Shown piece by piece: positions 9,189 to 18,399 of a DNA stretch of 64,000 nucleotides. The stretch lies in assembly GCA_047973025.1 (NCBI GenBank), contig JBKEBE010000034.1:1-64000 (forward strand), written 5' to 3'. A program made the translations under genes and the position numbers. The notes beneath the pieces were generated by a model that saw only the letters and a list, made by a program, of their open reading frames with translations, had not been told where the DNA came from and ran no database searches. The first letter of the stretch is position 1; the number at the start of each line of letters is the position of its first letter. The DNA comes from UPXZ01 sp047973025 (lineage in GTDB: Bacteria > Bacteroidota > Bacteroidia > Bacteroidales > Paludibacteraceae).

Positions 9189-10366
9189 AAACGAAAAGAA
9201 TAAATAGCATTGTATCTGTTTTGCTACTATTTTTTGCCTTTGTCGGATGCTCTCCTCGCGTAGCTCCTTATTACATTCGTATGACGGATTCGGAGATGAA
9301 ACGCAATCCCGAAAGTTGGATGCTTGATTTTCAATCAAAGTTGAAATGGAATTATACCCAAGGATTGGAGTTAGACGCGTTTTTAGATGTCTGGGAAAAG
9401 ACCGGAGAAAAGAAATATTTTGACTATGTGTTGAGTTATGCAGATACAATCATTTCGGAAGACGCGACCATTGAAACCTACAAATTGAGCAATTATAACA
9501 TCGACCACGTAAATCCGGGCAAAATGCTTTTTCGACTATACGAAGGAACGAAAGATTCCAAATATAAGATGGCTATGGATACGCTTGTAAGTCAGATGAG
9601 TACCCATCCGCGAACAGCAAACGGCGGTTTTTGGCACAAAAAAATATACCCGCACCAAGTGTGGCTTGACGGAATTTATATGGCTCCGCCTTTCTTAGCC
9701 GAATACGGAAGTGTCTTCAACCAACCGGATTTAATTGACGATGCCGTCTTGCAGATTACTACGGCGTATGACGATTTAGTTGATGAATCGACCGGACTTC
9801 TTTATCACGGCTGGGACGAAAGTCGCGAACAACGATGGGCTGATCCGCTTACCGGAAAATCGCCGAATTTCTGGAGCAGAAGCATCGGCTGGTACATGAT
9901 GGCGATAGTTGATGTACTTGACTTCTTGCCACAAGACCATCCCAAACGTAATGAAGTAACAGAAATATTACATAAAATTTCTACTTCCGTAGAAAAATAT
10001 CAGGAGCCACAATCCGGTATGTGGTATCAGGTAACCGATCAGGGCAATCGTAGCGGAAATTACTTGGAATCTTCCGGCTCTATCATGTTTATTTATTCGT
10101 GGGTAAAGGGTGCCAAAAACGGCTACCTTTCAAATGATTTTCTGGTCAAAGGACAGAAAGCGTATGCTCAATTTCTGAAACAATTTGTGGTTGAAAACCA
10201 AGACGGCACAATTACAATCAAAGATGCCTGCTCGGTTGCCGGATTGGGTGGAGAAAAAAACTACCGGGACGGAAGTTTTGAATACTATATCTCAGAGCTT
10301 AAGCGGGACAATGATGCGAAAGTAGTTGGCCCATTTATCAAAGTGAGTATTTTATTGGAGAAATAA
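9185..10366 (+). CDS. GH105 unsaturated rhamnogalacturonyl hydrolase
   Basis: A 393-residue protein with lipoprotein signal (FAFVGCS, Cys22) and an (alpha/alpha)6-barrel fold. Family features are WHKKIYPHQVWLDGIYMAPPF, with Asp162 as the likely catalytic acid, FWSRSIGWYMMAIVD and SSGSIMFIYS. GH105 enzymes remove the unsaturated uronic acid left at the non-reducing end by pectin or rhamnogalacturonan lyases. This would take the products of the pectate lyases in the same locus to 5-keto-4-deoxyuronate. It overlaps the acetylesterase gene by ATGA. As a lipoprotein it probably sits in the periplasm or on an outer-membrane face; which cannot be told. Confidence 0.88.
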   Translation: MKTKRINSIVSVLLLFFAFVGCSPRVAPYYIRMTDSEMKRNPESWMLDFQSKLKWNYTQGLELDAFLDVWEKTGEKKYFDYVLSYADTIISEDATIETYKLSNYNIDHVNPGKMLFRLYEGTKDSKYKMAMDTLVSQMSTHPRTANGGFWHKKIYPHQVWLDGIYMAPPFLAEYGSVFNQPDLIDDAVLQITTAYDDLVDESTGLLYHGWDESREQRWADPLTGKSPNFWSRSIGWYMMAIVDVLDFLPQDHPKRNEVTEILHKISTSVEKYQEPQSGMWYQVTDQGNRSGNYLESSGSIMFIYSWVKGAKNGYLSNDFLVKGQKAYAQFLKQFVVENQDGTITIKDACSVAGLGGEKNYRDGSFEYYISELKRDNDAKVVGPFIKVSILLEK

Positions 10367-10388
10367 AACATACAATTACCGTATAATT

Positions 10389-10481
10389 ATGAAACAGCCA
10401 TGTGAAATAAATTTGACACACAAGAGAATGATTAATGGCGTGTTCCATGTGTCCTTAATGTAAAAAATAAATTTTAAACAC
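10389..10481 (+). repeat. Upstream repeat copy 3 (before PL1 lyase), with intact 24-codon ORF
   Basis: An intact copy. An ATG at 10389 opens a 24-codon frame stopping at 10463, with a product starting MKQPCEINLTHK and ending HVSLM. The ATG of the lyase gene follows after 18 A/T-rich bases. It is nearly identical to the copy at 34580. It contains TAAATTTG (matching TAnnTTTG) and the pair GACACA/TGTGTC that could form the base of a hairpin. Confidence 0.8.
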
Positions 10482-12539
10482 ATGAAAAAATATTTATTTG
10501 TGTTTCTTGCTCTGTTAGGTTTCGGAGTCGTTTGTACATCGGTTTTCTCGCAAACGCCCGCGTTCCCGGGTGCTGAAGGGAGCGGCATGTACACTTCGGG
10601 CGGAAGAGGAGGAGCTGTACTTTATGTAACGTCGCTGGACGACTCGAACACTGAAGGTTCTCTGCGATGGGCGATTAATCAAAACTACCCGCGTACCATT
10701 TTATTCAAAGTTTCAGGAACAATAGCCTTGACAAGCCAACTTCGAATTAAAAGTGGAAACCTGACAATCGCGGGACAATCGGCACCCGGCGATGGCATTA
10801 CCATCAAAAATTACGAAACTTTTATCGACGCGGATAATGTAGTCATCCGATTTTTACGCTTCAGATTGGGGGATGAAGCACAGCAGGAAGTGGACGCATT
10901 TGGTGGCAGAAACCGTAAAAATGTCATCATCGACCATTGCAGCATGAGTTGGAGTGTTGATGAAACTTCATCTTTCTATGACAACGAAGATTTTACGATG
11001 CAATGGTGCCTGTTAGCTGAAAGCCTTCGCAACTCCGTACATGACAAAGGGAAGCACGGCTACGGAGGAATTTGGGGCGGAAAAAAAGCATCATTTCATC
11101 ACAACATGTTTTTCAGTCACGACAGCCGTAATCCGCGATTCTGTGGTAGTCGCTATTCCAACAGTCCCGAAACCGAAATCGTTGATTTCAGAAACAATGT
11201 ACTTTACAACTGGGGAAGCAACAACGCGTATGGAGCCGAAGGAGGTAGTTACAATATGATAAACAATTACTACAAACCCGGACCTGCTTCAAGCTCAAGC
11301 TCCCGAAACCGGTTTATTCAACCCTACGGAGATGATGGCTCCAACGCACAGCCCGCAGGGACCTACGGTAAATTCTACTTGAGTGGAAACGTGATGACAA
11401 CAAACGCTGCCATTACAAACAATAATCAGGCGGGTATATCCATGGCTTCAGGATTTCCCGCGGGAACGACTGTCGATCATTTAAAATCGGAAACAGAATT
11501 CTCTATTCTTCCCGTAAAAACGCACACGGCTTCCGAAGCATTTGATTTAGTATTGAACTACGCGGGAGCTTCATTAGTCAGAGATACGCTGGACAGGCGA
11601 TACGCGAAAGAAGCGAAAAATGGAACGATCTCATCTACAGGTTCTAATGGAAGTACTAATGGACTTATCGATACACAGATAGATGCCGGGGGATGGCCCG
11701 TTCTGCAATCCGGAACGACTGTCGCCGATAGTAACAACGACGGAATACCCGATGGTTGGTTGGAAACCAATTACCCCGATAAAACGGCGACAGCCAAGGA
11801 TGAATATGGATATACTTACCTTGAAGTTTACATGAATAGTTTAGTGAAAGAAATTACCGATGGACAAGGGTATGTCGCTCCGGAAATTGAAGAAACGACC
11901 CCCTTGTTTTGCTCTGAAACTCCTACGGAATTGCCACCGGCGTTACCATCCGAATTATCCGCTTTGATTACCGCAGGCTCATTTACGTATGCGGATAGAT
12001 CATCGTCCAATGACGGTTGCTCGGCGACAAACAAATTTGCCTGGCGTACAAGTGATGTAACATTTACCTTGCCGTCACGTTCCGTATTTTCTGCCAATTT
12101 CACGTCAAATGGGTCAAGAACCGTTACTGTAATTGTTAATGGAGATGAAGTCCACAAATCGACGTATAATCTCTCAAGTACTTCTTGTATTCCGGTTACA
12201 TATGATTTAAATAACACGGAAAATGCTACCTTACAAATTCTAAGTACAGGCTCATCGGGATCTCCCTCCCAATTTAGCATCATTGATTTGTGCATTCTAC
12301 AAAAAGTTAGTACATCCGTAAGAGAGGTCAAAAGGCAAAATTTTTCGCAGGTAGAGATTTTAAGTGGAGAGATCCTTGCGGATGCCGTTTCCATCGAGGT
12401 TTATACCATCAACGGTCAAAAACTACTTGAAAGTAATCATTCAAATTCACTTTATATAGCTAATCTGAGCAGTGGTGTTTACCTTGCGTGCGTATTGCTC
12501 AAAGATGGCAGTAAGGAAAATATAAAATTTATTCGCTAA
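10482..12539 (+). CDS. PL1 pectate lyase with C-terminal beta domain and T9SS sorting tail
   Basis: A 685-residue secreted enzyme. The signal peptide (to about residue 24) is followed by TPAFPGAEGSG, typical of the PL1 subfamily widespread in Bacteroidota. The beta-helix spans about 25-440 (LTIAGQSAPGDGI; IDHCSMSWSVDE; SHDSRNPRFCGSRY) and ends with a calcium-loop-like DSNNDGIPDGWLE. Next come a cysteine-containing beta-sandwich (about 480-605) and a type IX secretion sorting domain (about 615-685, VSIEVYTINGQKLLES...LSSGVYLACVLLKDG). PL1 enzymes cleave polygalacturonate by beta-elimination. The next gene is a paralogue without the C-terminal additions, 5 bases downstream. Confidence 0.9.
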   Translation: MKKYLFVFLALLGFGVVCTSVFSQTPAFPGAEGSGMYTSGGRGGAVLYVTSLDDSNTEGSLRWAINQNYPRTILFKVSGTIALTSQLRIKSGNLTIAGQSAPGDGITIKNYETFIDADNVVIRFLRFRLGDEAQQEVDAFGGRNRKNVIIDHCSMSWSVDETSSFYDNEDFTMQWCLLAESLRNSVHDKGKHGYGGIWGGKKASFHHNMFFSHDSRNPRFCGSRYSNSPETEIVDFRNNVLYNWGSNNAYGAEGGSYNMINNYYKPGPASSSSSRNRFIQPYGDDGSNAQPAGTYGKFYLSGNVMTTNAAITNNNQAGISMASGFPAGTTVDHLKSETEFSILPVKTHTASEAFDLVLNYAGASLVRDTLDRRYAKEAKNGTISSTGSNGSTNGLIDTQIDAGGWPVLQSGTTVADSNNDGIPDGWLETNYPDKTATAKDEYGYTYLEVYMNSLVKEITDGQGYVAPEIEETTPLFCSETPTELPPALPSELSALITAGSFTYADRSSSNDGCSATNKFAWRTSDVTFTLPSRSVFSANFTSNGSRTVTVIVNGDEVHKSTYNLSSTSCIPVTYDLNNTENATLQILSTGSSGSPSQFSIIDLCILQKVSTSVREVKRQNFSQVEILSGEILADAVSIEVYTINGQKLLESNHSNSLYIANLSSGVYLACVLLKDGSKENIKFIR

Positions 12540-12544
12540 TTCTC

Positions 12545-13927
12545 GTGGACAAAACTCGCTTTATAGTAGCTTTTTCACTTTTCTGGATAACCGTATCGAT
12601 ACTGTCGTCCCAAACGCCCGCGTTTCCCGGAGCAGCCGGCGGAGGTATGTACACAACCGGCGGACGCGGAGGAAAGGTGTTATACATTACATCATTAGAC
12701 GATTCGGAAGAAGAAGGAACGCTTCGCTGGGCTGTTCGGAAAAAAGGTCCCCGCGTAATTTTGTTCAAAGTTTCCGGTACAATCGAATTGAAAAATGAAC
12801 TGACAATAAATAATGGCGACTTGACCATTGCCGGACAAACCGCACCGGGAGAAGGAATTTGTATCCGTGATTATAAGCTTAGAATTAGTGCCGATAATGT
12901 TATAATCCGTTATTTGCGCTTCCGATTGGGCGATAAGAGCGGTGAAATAGATGATTCCTTTTCAGGAGTCGGCAATAAAAATGTCATTATCGATCATTGC
13001 AGTATGAGTTGGAGCGTGGATGAGTGCGCGTCATTTTACGATAATGAAAATTTTACCCTGCAATGGTGCCTGATAGCCGAAAGTTTGAGAAATTCGATTC
13101 ATGGTAAGGGGGCACATGGTTACGGAGGTATTTGGGGAGGCAAAAACGCGACATTTCATCATAATCTTCTTACCAGCCACGATAGCCGCTCTCCGCGTTT
13201 TTGCGGTAGCCGGTACAGCAACCGGCCCGAATTGGAGAAAGTAGATTTTCGGAATAATGTCATTTACAATTGGGGGAGCAACAACAGTTACGCCGGAGAA
13301 GGCGGTTCGTACAACATAGTCAATAATTATTACAAACCCGGCCCCGCATCAAAAAACCGAGATCGCTTCCTAAATCCGTATGCCGATGATGGAAAAAACA
13401 GACAGCAAGTCGGCACCTTTGGTAAATTTTTCGTGAAGGGCAATGTGTTGGAGGGCTACAAGCAAGTAACCAAAATGAACACATTAGGCGTACAATTGGA
13501 CGAAAAGTTATTCCAAAAGTACGCGCCAAACGCCACGAAAAATGATGTACTTGTTGCTTCCGAATTTCAAATGCCGAAAACGTTTACAACCTCTGCCAAA
13601 AAGGCATACAGACAAGTATTAAAATTGGCAGGAGCATCTTTATTCAGAGATAAATTGGATGAACGCTATATCCATGAAGTAAAAACCGGCACCTTCACAT
13701 TTAACGGCTCAAAGGGAAGTACAAACGGTTTAATCGATTCACAGCAAGATGTCGGCAGTTGGATTCTGTACGGCTCACAACCTGCTCCCACAGATAAAAA
13801 TAACGACGGAATACCCGATGGCTGGTTGGAAAAAAAACATCCCGGGAAAAAATCAACGGATATGGATAAGGAAGGCTACACGTATCTCGAAGTTTACATG
13901 AACAGCTTAGTGAAGCACATTAAATGA
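12545..13927 (+). CDS. PL1 pectate lyase, tandem paralogue, GTG start
   Basis: A 460-residue secreted lyase closely similar along its whole length to the catalytic part of the preceding gene (SQTPAFPGAAGGGMY; LTIAGQTAPGEGI; IDHCSMSWSVDE; SHDSRSPRFCGSRY; KNNDGIPDGWLE). It lacks the beta-sandwich and T9SS tail, so it would be released to the periplasm or exported another way. The start must be the GTG at 12545: it alone gives a signal peptide (MDKTRFIVAFSLFWITVSILSS), and the next in-frame ATG lies inside the mature domain. The 5-base gap to the previous stop implies co-transcription and probable translational coupling. It looks like a tandem duplication. Confidence 0.88.
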   Translation: MDKTRFIVAFSLFWITVSILSSQTPAFPGAAGGGMYTTGGRGGKVLYITSLDDSEEEGTLRWAVRKKGPRVILFKVSGTIELKNELTINNGDLTIAGQTAPGEGICIRDYKLRISADNVIIRYLRFRLGDKSGEIDDSFSGVGNKNVIIDHCSMSWSVDECASFYDNENFTLQWCLIAESLRNSIHGKGAHGYGGIWGGKNATFHHNLLTSHDSRSPRFCGSRYSNRPELEKVDFRNNVIYNWGSNNSYAGEGGSYNIVNNYYKPGPASKNRDRFLNPYADDGKNRQQVGTFGKFFVKGNVLEGYKQVTKMNTLGVQLDEKLFQKYAPNATKNDVLVASEFQMPKTFTTSAKKAYRQVLKLAGASLFRDKLDERYIHEVKTGTFTFNGSKGSTNGLIDSQQDVGSWILYGSQPAPTDKNNDGIPDGWLEKKHPGKKSTDMDKEGYTYLEVYMNSLVKHIK

Positions 13928-14015
13928 CAAAATGAATCTATACTGAAGACCTGTAATCTGTGCCGGATGAATAATGATCAGAGACTTGCAAATAATCTTC
14001 GTTTAAATTATCATT

Positions 14016-17000
14016 ATGAAAACACGCTACATTTACACTTTTTTTGCTCTCTTGTTGAGTATCTTTTTTACCGACACCAATATGCTCGCTCAAAGCAAAT
14101 CCGATGTTTGGGATTTTGGAGCCGAACAGTTGGATGTAAATCAATACAATAACCGGTTGGACGTGAATACCATCAACGGCTGGTATCCTACGTCAATTAC
14201 TCCGGGAAGCGTATCGAACACCAATGTTTTTCCGTCAAGTTTTTCGTCTGTCGGAGGATTATCTTGGAACGGCGGAACCAATGACCGCCTTCGAAGTGCC
14301 AATACATCATTAACCCGATACGATCAAAATCTGGGAGGTGTTACAGAATACACGGGAAGACTCTATCAAAACGGTGCCGGTGTCGAACCACCCGCACGGT
14401 ACTTTACGATCACATTGAATGAAGACGATGAAGTTACGCTGGTTACACGCGCGGACGCGACCGGAAAAATGAATTTTTCCAATTCCGTTTCCGGACAACA
14501 CGACTCATACGATATAGGTTCCACACTTGTTTCGCTCAAATTTGTAGCTCAAACATCCGGAGATTACAAAATTTACGACTCCTCGGGCAAGCCATCTTAT
14601 TACCGTATTTATCGAAAACCGGCAACGTATGTTACACTAAGCGGTACGATTGACCTTACACAAGCAACAGACATACCGGCAGGTTATAGTATTCAATTTA
14701 CAAATGAAGCAGGCAAAGTTTGGAGTGCAACACCGAATGCTTCCAATTTTTTCAGCATACAACTCCCTGCCGGAAATTCCTATACGCCAAGTTTAGGAAA
14801 TGCAAACGGATATATCATATCCAATGACGATGTATTGAACATAAATGATAACACAACCTATAATCCCGTACTTCTTCAGGTGTCGCTTTCCACGCTCAGT
14901 GGAAATCTTACCGGACTCCCTTCCGACAAATTCGCTGCGGTAGCATTGACTTTTGCGCCTTCGGTATCTCGTCCGTATATTCCAAAGCCACAGCTGAACA
15001 CTACCACAGGTGCATACACTGTTCAACTTGAAACGAATTACGATTACACGATTTCAGCAATCGATGTAAATGATTACTACATTACTAACAATGCGATAAA
15101 CATTTCGGCAGACCAAACACAAGATATCGTATTTGCTTCCAAACCGATCTACAAAATCACGCTTAACACCACCGGATTAGACGCGACTCAGTTGTCCGAA
15201 TTACAAGTTACTTTCAACAATCTGGATGAATCGGGATATTCGTATTCGTTTACCGATGTGGACAACATTTTTCTTCGGGATGGCATTTATGCTATTTCCT
15301 GTTCCGGTTTAGACCAGTATCCTTTACAACTTGCGCCAACTTCTAATCTGAAAATAAATGGAACAGACGCGTCCAAGAATTTGACCTTTGTTCCCGTAAC
15401 GGTTTGGTCATTTGACGATTCGGTAATTACATCAACCACAACCGCTTACAAAGGAATGTTGTTTACGGGTTCGTCGTCCTACAACGAACAGGCAAAAGGA
15501 CATCTCGTGCTGAAAAATACCGATACGGCTAAAGTGCCTGTAGAGCCGGGGCAAAAGATAGTTATTTCGTACTACTATGCCGCTTCGTTTAATGTGGACG
15601 GAGGTGTTACCGTATCAACCACGAGTGGAAGCACGTCGCTCGTTGAATCCGTAGAATTCGTTTATTCGGGAAATACGGCTGACTATATGACAATCAACAA
15701 TGTTTCCGGCACAACCTATCTGACTGAAGTCCGTGTAACTCAATCCGTATCCTACCAATCGCCGATAACGGTAGGTGTTGATAAAGACTATCACACCATC
15801 AACGAAGCTTTGGACGCCATCCGAAATATGACAAGAACCGCGACAGATACAGTTCAAGTGCTAATTGATCCGGGAAATTACGAAGAAATGCTGGTGATTG
15901 ACATCCCCAATATCACGTTGTCCAACGCGTCGCTTACCCCCGATATCGCATTACTGAATAAAGGAGTGGACATCTCGCCCAATGCCGTTCGGATAACATC
16001 TTACTACGGACACGGTTATAATTATTTCAGTATGGGAGCCAATCAGAAATGGAATGCCGACGCGTTGAGAGTCAATAGGGAAAATGGCTATACGACCTAT
16101 TCAAATACCGGAAGCGGCACCACAAATGGATCTTACTGGAATGCGACCGTTGTTGTGAACGCTTCCGGATTTCGAGCTGACAATATTATTTTTGAAAATT
16201 CGTACAACCAGTACATTTCCAAGAAAGAATCCGAAGACGTGGTTCAGGAATGGACAACCGGAGGGAAAGGCACGCGCCCTACTACGATCGGAAGTACGGC
16301 GGTACAAGATAAAAGCTTTGTGGAAAGAGCCGCGGCGATTGCCTACACCAAAGGTGGAGACCGATCAATCTTGAATAAATGTAGAATCATCGGTCGTCAG
16401 GATTCGTTTTTTGGAGCTGAAGGGGCTCGCGTGGTGGCTTACAAGGGCTCTCTTATGGGTGCTACCGATTATATTTTCGGGGGAATGACGTTGGTGGCTT
16501 ATCGGTCGGATTTGGCGATGAATACGAGTGAAGCAAGTGCTGATGTAGCTTACATTACTGCCGCTCAACAAAATACGTCTCGAGGGTTTTTGATGTACGA
16601 ATGCAAAATAACATCTTCCATACCCGGGACTGAAACAGCGTCGCTTTACCGGTCAAAACCGGGCTATTTCGGACGTCCGTGGCAACCCACAACAAGCGAA
16701 GTGGTATTTTACAACACAACTATCGAAACATCCAATAACCCGTCTTATCCGAATCAGTCGCTTATTCTTCCCATAGGATGGAATAACTCGTTGGGTGGCA
16801 CATCCGATAAAGTATATGAATACGGAACAACAGAAGAGTCGGGTGTGAATAACTCGGCAAGCCGCGCGGCTTGGTCGAAGGTACTTGCTTCGCCAACGTT
16901 GACTGATAACACCGATATTACGACCTATAATTTTACCAAAGGAACGGACACGTGGGATCCCATTCCGATGTTAATAGCGGTAGATACGACTACCGGAGTC

Positions 17001-17225
17001 CAGGTTCCCGAGCAATCGAACATTCTAATACGCACTTTGGGGAATAGGCTGTTTGTGTCGAATGTGAATAGAGCGACTTTAATCCAAGTCTATGGAGTTG
17101 ACGGAAAACAAATAATGAATGAGAACATCGAAAAAGACACCGACTTTCACTTGATGAGCGGATGCTGGATTGTCAAGACAACTTCAGCGGAAGAACGGAA
17201 GACCGCGAAGATTTTTATAAAATAA
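14016..17225 (+). CDS. Large secreted pectinesterase (CE8) with long N-terminal beta region and sorting tail
   Basis: A 1069-residue protein. Signal peptide to about residue 25 (LLSIFFTDTNMLAQ). Residues of about 28-580 are beta-rich modules: a SDVWDFGAEQLD domain, repeats resembling carboxypeptidase-regulatory beta-sandwiches (VTLSGTIDLTQ, VSLSTLSGNLTG) and a further WSFDDSVITSTTT domain. The CE8 pectin methylesterase domain follows (about 585-970) with GRQDSFFGA, GATDYIFGG (catalytic Asp) and FGRPW (Arg). The end (about 990-1069) is a T9SS-type sorting domain (IQVYGVDGKQIMNE). CE8 removes methyl esters, exposing galacturonate to the lyases. The role of the N-terminal half, perhaps glycan binding, is inference. 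Confidence 0.85.
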   Translation: MKTRYIYTFFALLLSIFFTDTNMLAQSKSDVWDFGAEQLDVNQYNNRLDVNTINGWYPTSITPGSVSNTNVFPSSFSSVGGLSWNGGTNDRLRSANTSLTRYDQNLGGVTEYTGRLYQNGAGVEPPARYFTITLNEDDEVTLVTRADATGKMNFSNSVSGQHDSYDIGSTLVSLKFVAQTSGDYKIYDSSGKPSYYRIYRKPATYVTLSGTIDLTQATDIPAGYSIQFTNEAGKVWSATPNASNFFSIQLPAGNSYTPSLGNANGYIISNDDVLNINDNTTYNPVLLQVSLSTLSGNLTGLPSDKFAAVALTFAPSVSRPYIPKPQLNTTTGAYTVQLETNYDYTISAIDVNDYYITNNAINISADQTQDIVFASKPIYKITLNTTGLDATQLSELQVTFNNLDESGYSYSFTDVDNIFLRDGIYAISCSGLDQYPLQLAPTSNLKINGTDASKNLTFVPVTVWSFDDSVITSTTTAYKGMLFTGSSSYNEQAKGHLVLKNTDTAKVPVEPGQKIVISYYYAASFNVDGGVTVSTTSGSTSLVESVEFVYSGNTADYMTINNVSGTTYLTEVRVTQSVSYQSPITVGVDKDYHTINEALDAIRNMTRTATDTVQVLIDPGNYEEMLVIDIPNITLSNASLTPDIALLNKGVDISPNAVRITSYYGHGYNYFSMGANQKWNADALRVNRENGYTTYSNTGSGTTNGSYWNATVVVNASGFRADNIIFENSYNQYISKKESEDVVQEWTTGGKGTRPTTIGSTAVQDKSFVERAAAIAYTKGGDRSILNKCRIIGRQDSFFGAEGARVVAYKGSLMGATDYIFGGMTLVAYRSDLAMNTSEASADVAYITAAQQNTSRGFLMYECKITSSIPGTETASLYRSKPGYFGRPWQPTTSEVVFYNTTIETSNNPSYPNQSLILPIGWNNSLGGTSDKVYEYGTTEESGVNNSASRAAWSKVLASPTLTDNTDITTYNFTKGTDTWDPIPMLIAVDTTTGVQVPEQSNILIRTLGNRLFVSNVNRATLIQVYGVDGKQIMNENIEKDTDFHLMSGCWIVKTTSAEERKTAKIFIK

Positions 17226-17281
17226 AGCACAACGCTAAAAAATAGGACAATACTTTCTTTCAAGTATCTAAAATAAAGCAC

Positions 17282-18241
17282 ATGCAAAATCTCTCAACAT
17301 ATCTGTTGCTGCTATCCATCTTTTTGTATGGGAGCGCGCGAGCGCAAACAGAAGCGAAGTTGATTACCGTGAACGCAAGCGGTCAGGGAGATTTTGAATC
17401 GATACAAAAGGCGGTCAATTCCATACGCGCGTTTGATCCGGACGGGAGTACAACTATTTTGATTAAAAACGGGATTTACAGAGAGAAAATAGTTGTACCA
17501 GACTGGGTATGTAATGTGAAGATTTTGGGAGAAAACCGCGAAAAAACGATTCTCACTTTCAGCGACCACGCCAAAAAGAATGACATGGGTACATTTCGCA
17601 GTTATACGTTACAGGTAAGAGGAAACGATATTAGTTTGGAGAATATGACAGTTGAAAACGCGGCGGAACCTGTCGCGCAAGCAGTAGCATTGCATACGGA
17701 AGGAGACCGGCTCACGTTCAAAAATTGCCGTTTCTTGGGAAATCAGGATACGCAGTACTTGGGCGGAGAAGGAAATAAACTCTATTTTGAAAATTGTTAC
17801 ATCGAAGGAACAACGGATTTTATCTTCGGTGGCGCTACCGCCTGGTTTGAAAATTGTGCGATTCACTGCAAACGAGACTCATACATTGCCGCAGCAAGTA
17901 CGCCGGAGAATATCAAATACGGATTTATCTTCAACAAATGCAAAGTTACGGTTGCTGAAAATATAAAATCCGTGTATCTGGGAAGACCTTGGCGAATGTA
18001 CGCGATGACCGTATTTATGAATTGTCAGTTGCCAAGCGAAATCAATCCCGCAGGATGGGATAACTGGAGAAACCCAGCGAACGAAAAAACGGTGCGCTAT
18101 GCCGAATTTAACAACAAGGGAGAAGGAACCCGAATTTCCCGACGGGTAGAATGGGCTAAGCAATTGACAAAAAGCGAAGCAAAGAAGATAAAGTTGGAAC
18201 GGGTGATTGGAGATTTTTCGAATCAAATTAAGCAATGGTAA
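17282..18241 (+). CDS. Pectinesterase (CE8)
   Basis: A 319-residue protein with signal peptide (MQNLSTYLLLLSIFLYGSARAQ) and a single complete CE8 beta-helix: GNQDTQYL (Asp156), TTDFIFGG (Asp179), TAASTP-like AAASTPEN, and LGRPW (Arg235). It demethylates galacturonate residues of pectin. There is no T9SS tail, so it is probably periplasmic, acting on imported oligosaccharides, in contrast to the large pectinesterase before it (56-base gap). The length is normal for the family. Confidence 0.92.
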   Translation: MQNLSTYLLLLSIFLYGSARAQTEAKLITVNASGQGDFESIQKAVNSIRAFDPDGSTTILIKNGIYREKIVVPDWVCNVKILGENREKTILTFSDHAKKNDMGTFRSYTLQVRGNDISLENMTVENAAEPVAQAVALHTEGDRLTFKNCRFLGNQDTQYLGGEGNKLYFENCYIEGTTDFIFGGATAWFENCAIHCKRDSYIAAASTPENIKYGFIFNKCKVTVAENIKSVYLGRPWRMYAMTVFMNCQLPSEINPAGWDNWRNPANEKTVRYAEFNNKGEGTRISRRVEWAKQLTKSEAKKIKLERVIGDFSNQIKQW

Positions 18242-18285
18242 TTCGTTGATTTTTTTCAACAATAGACATAGTCTTATCGTTGAAA

Positions 18286-18301
18286 TTGTGTACGTACACA
18301 A
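18286..18301. promoter_or_regulatory. Perfect 16-base palindrome, possible operator
   Basis: The sequence TTGTGTACGTACACAA is a perfect palindrome about 100 bases 5' of the secreted protein gene at 18400. A 14-of-16 match lies at the uxaC promoter (25710-25725). Two such sites next to genes of one pathway suggest a shared DNA-binding regulator; the regulator is not in the window. Confidence 0.5.
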
Positions 18302-18399
18302 AATAAAAAGATGATCTTTGTCTCTGTAAATCTTATTTTTATCTCTATTTGAAATTTTAAAACAATATCTCTATTATTAACAATTTACAATTATTTATT

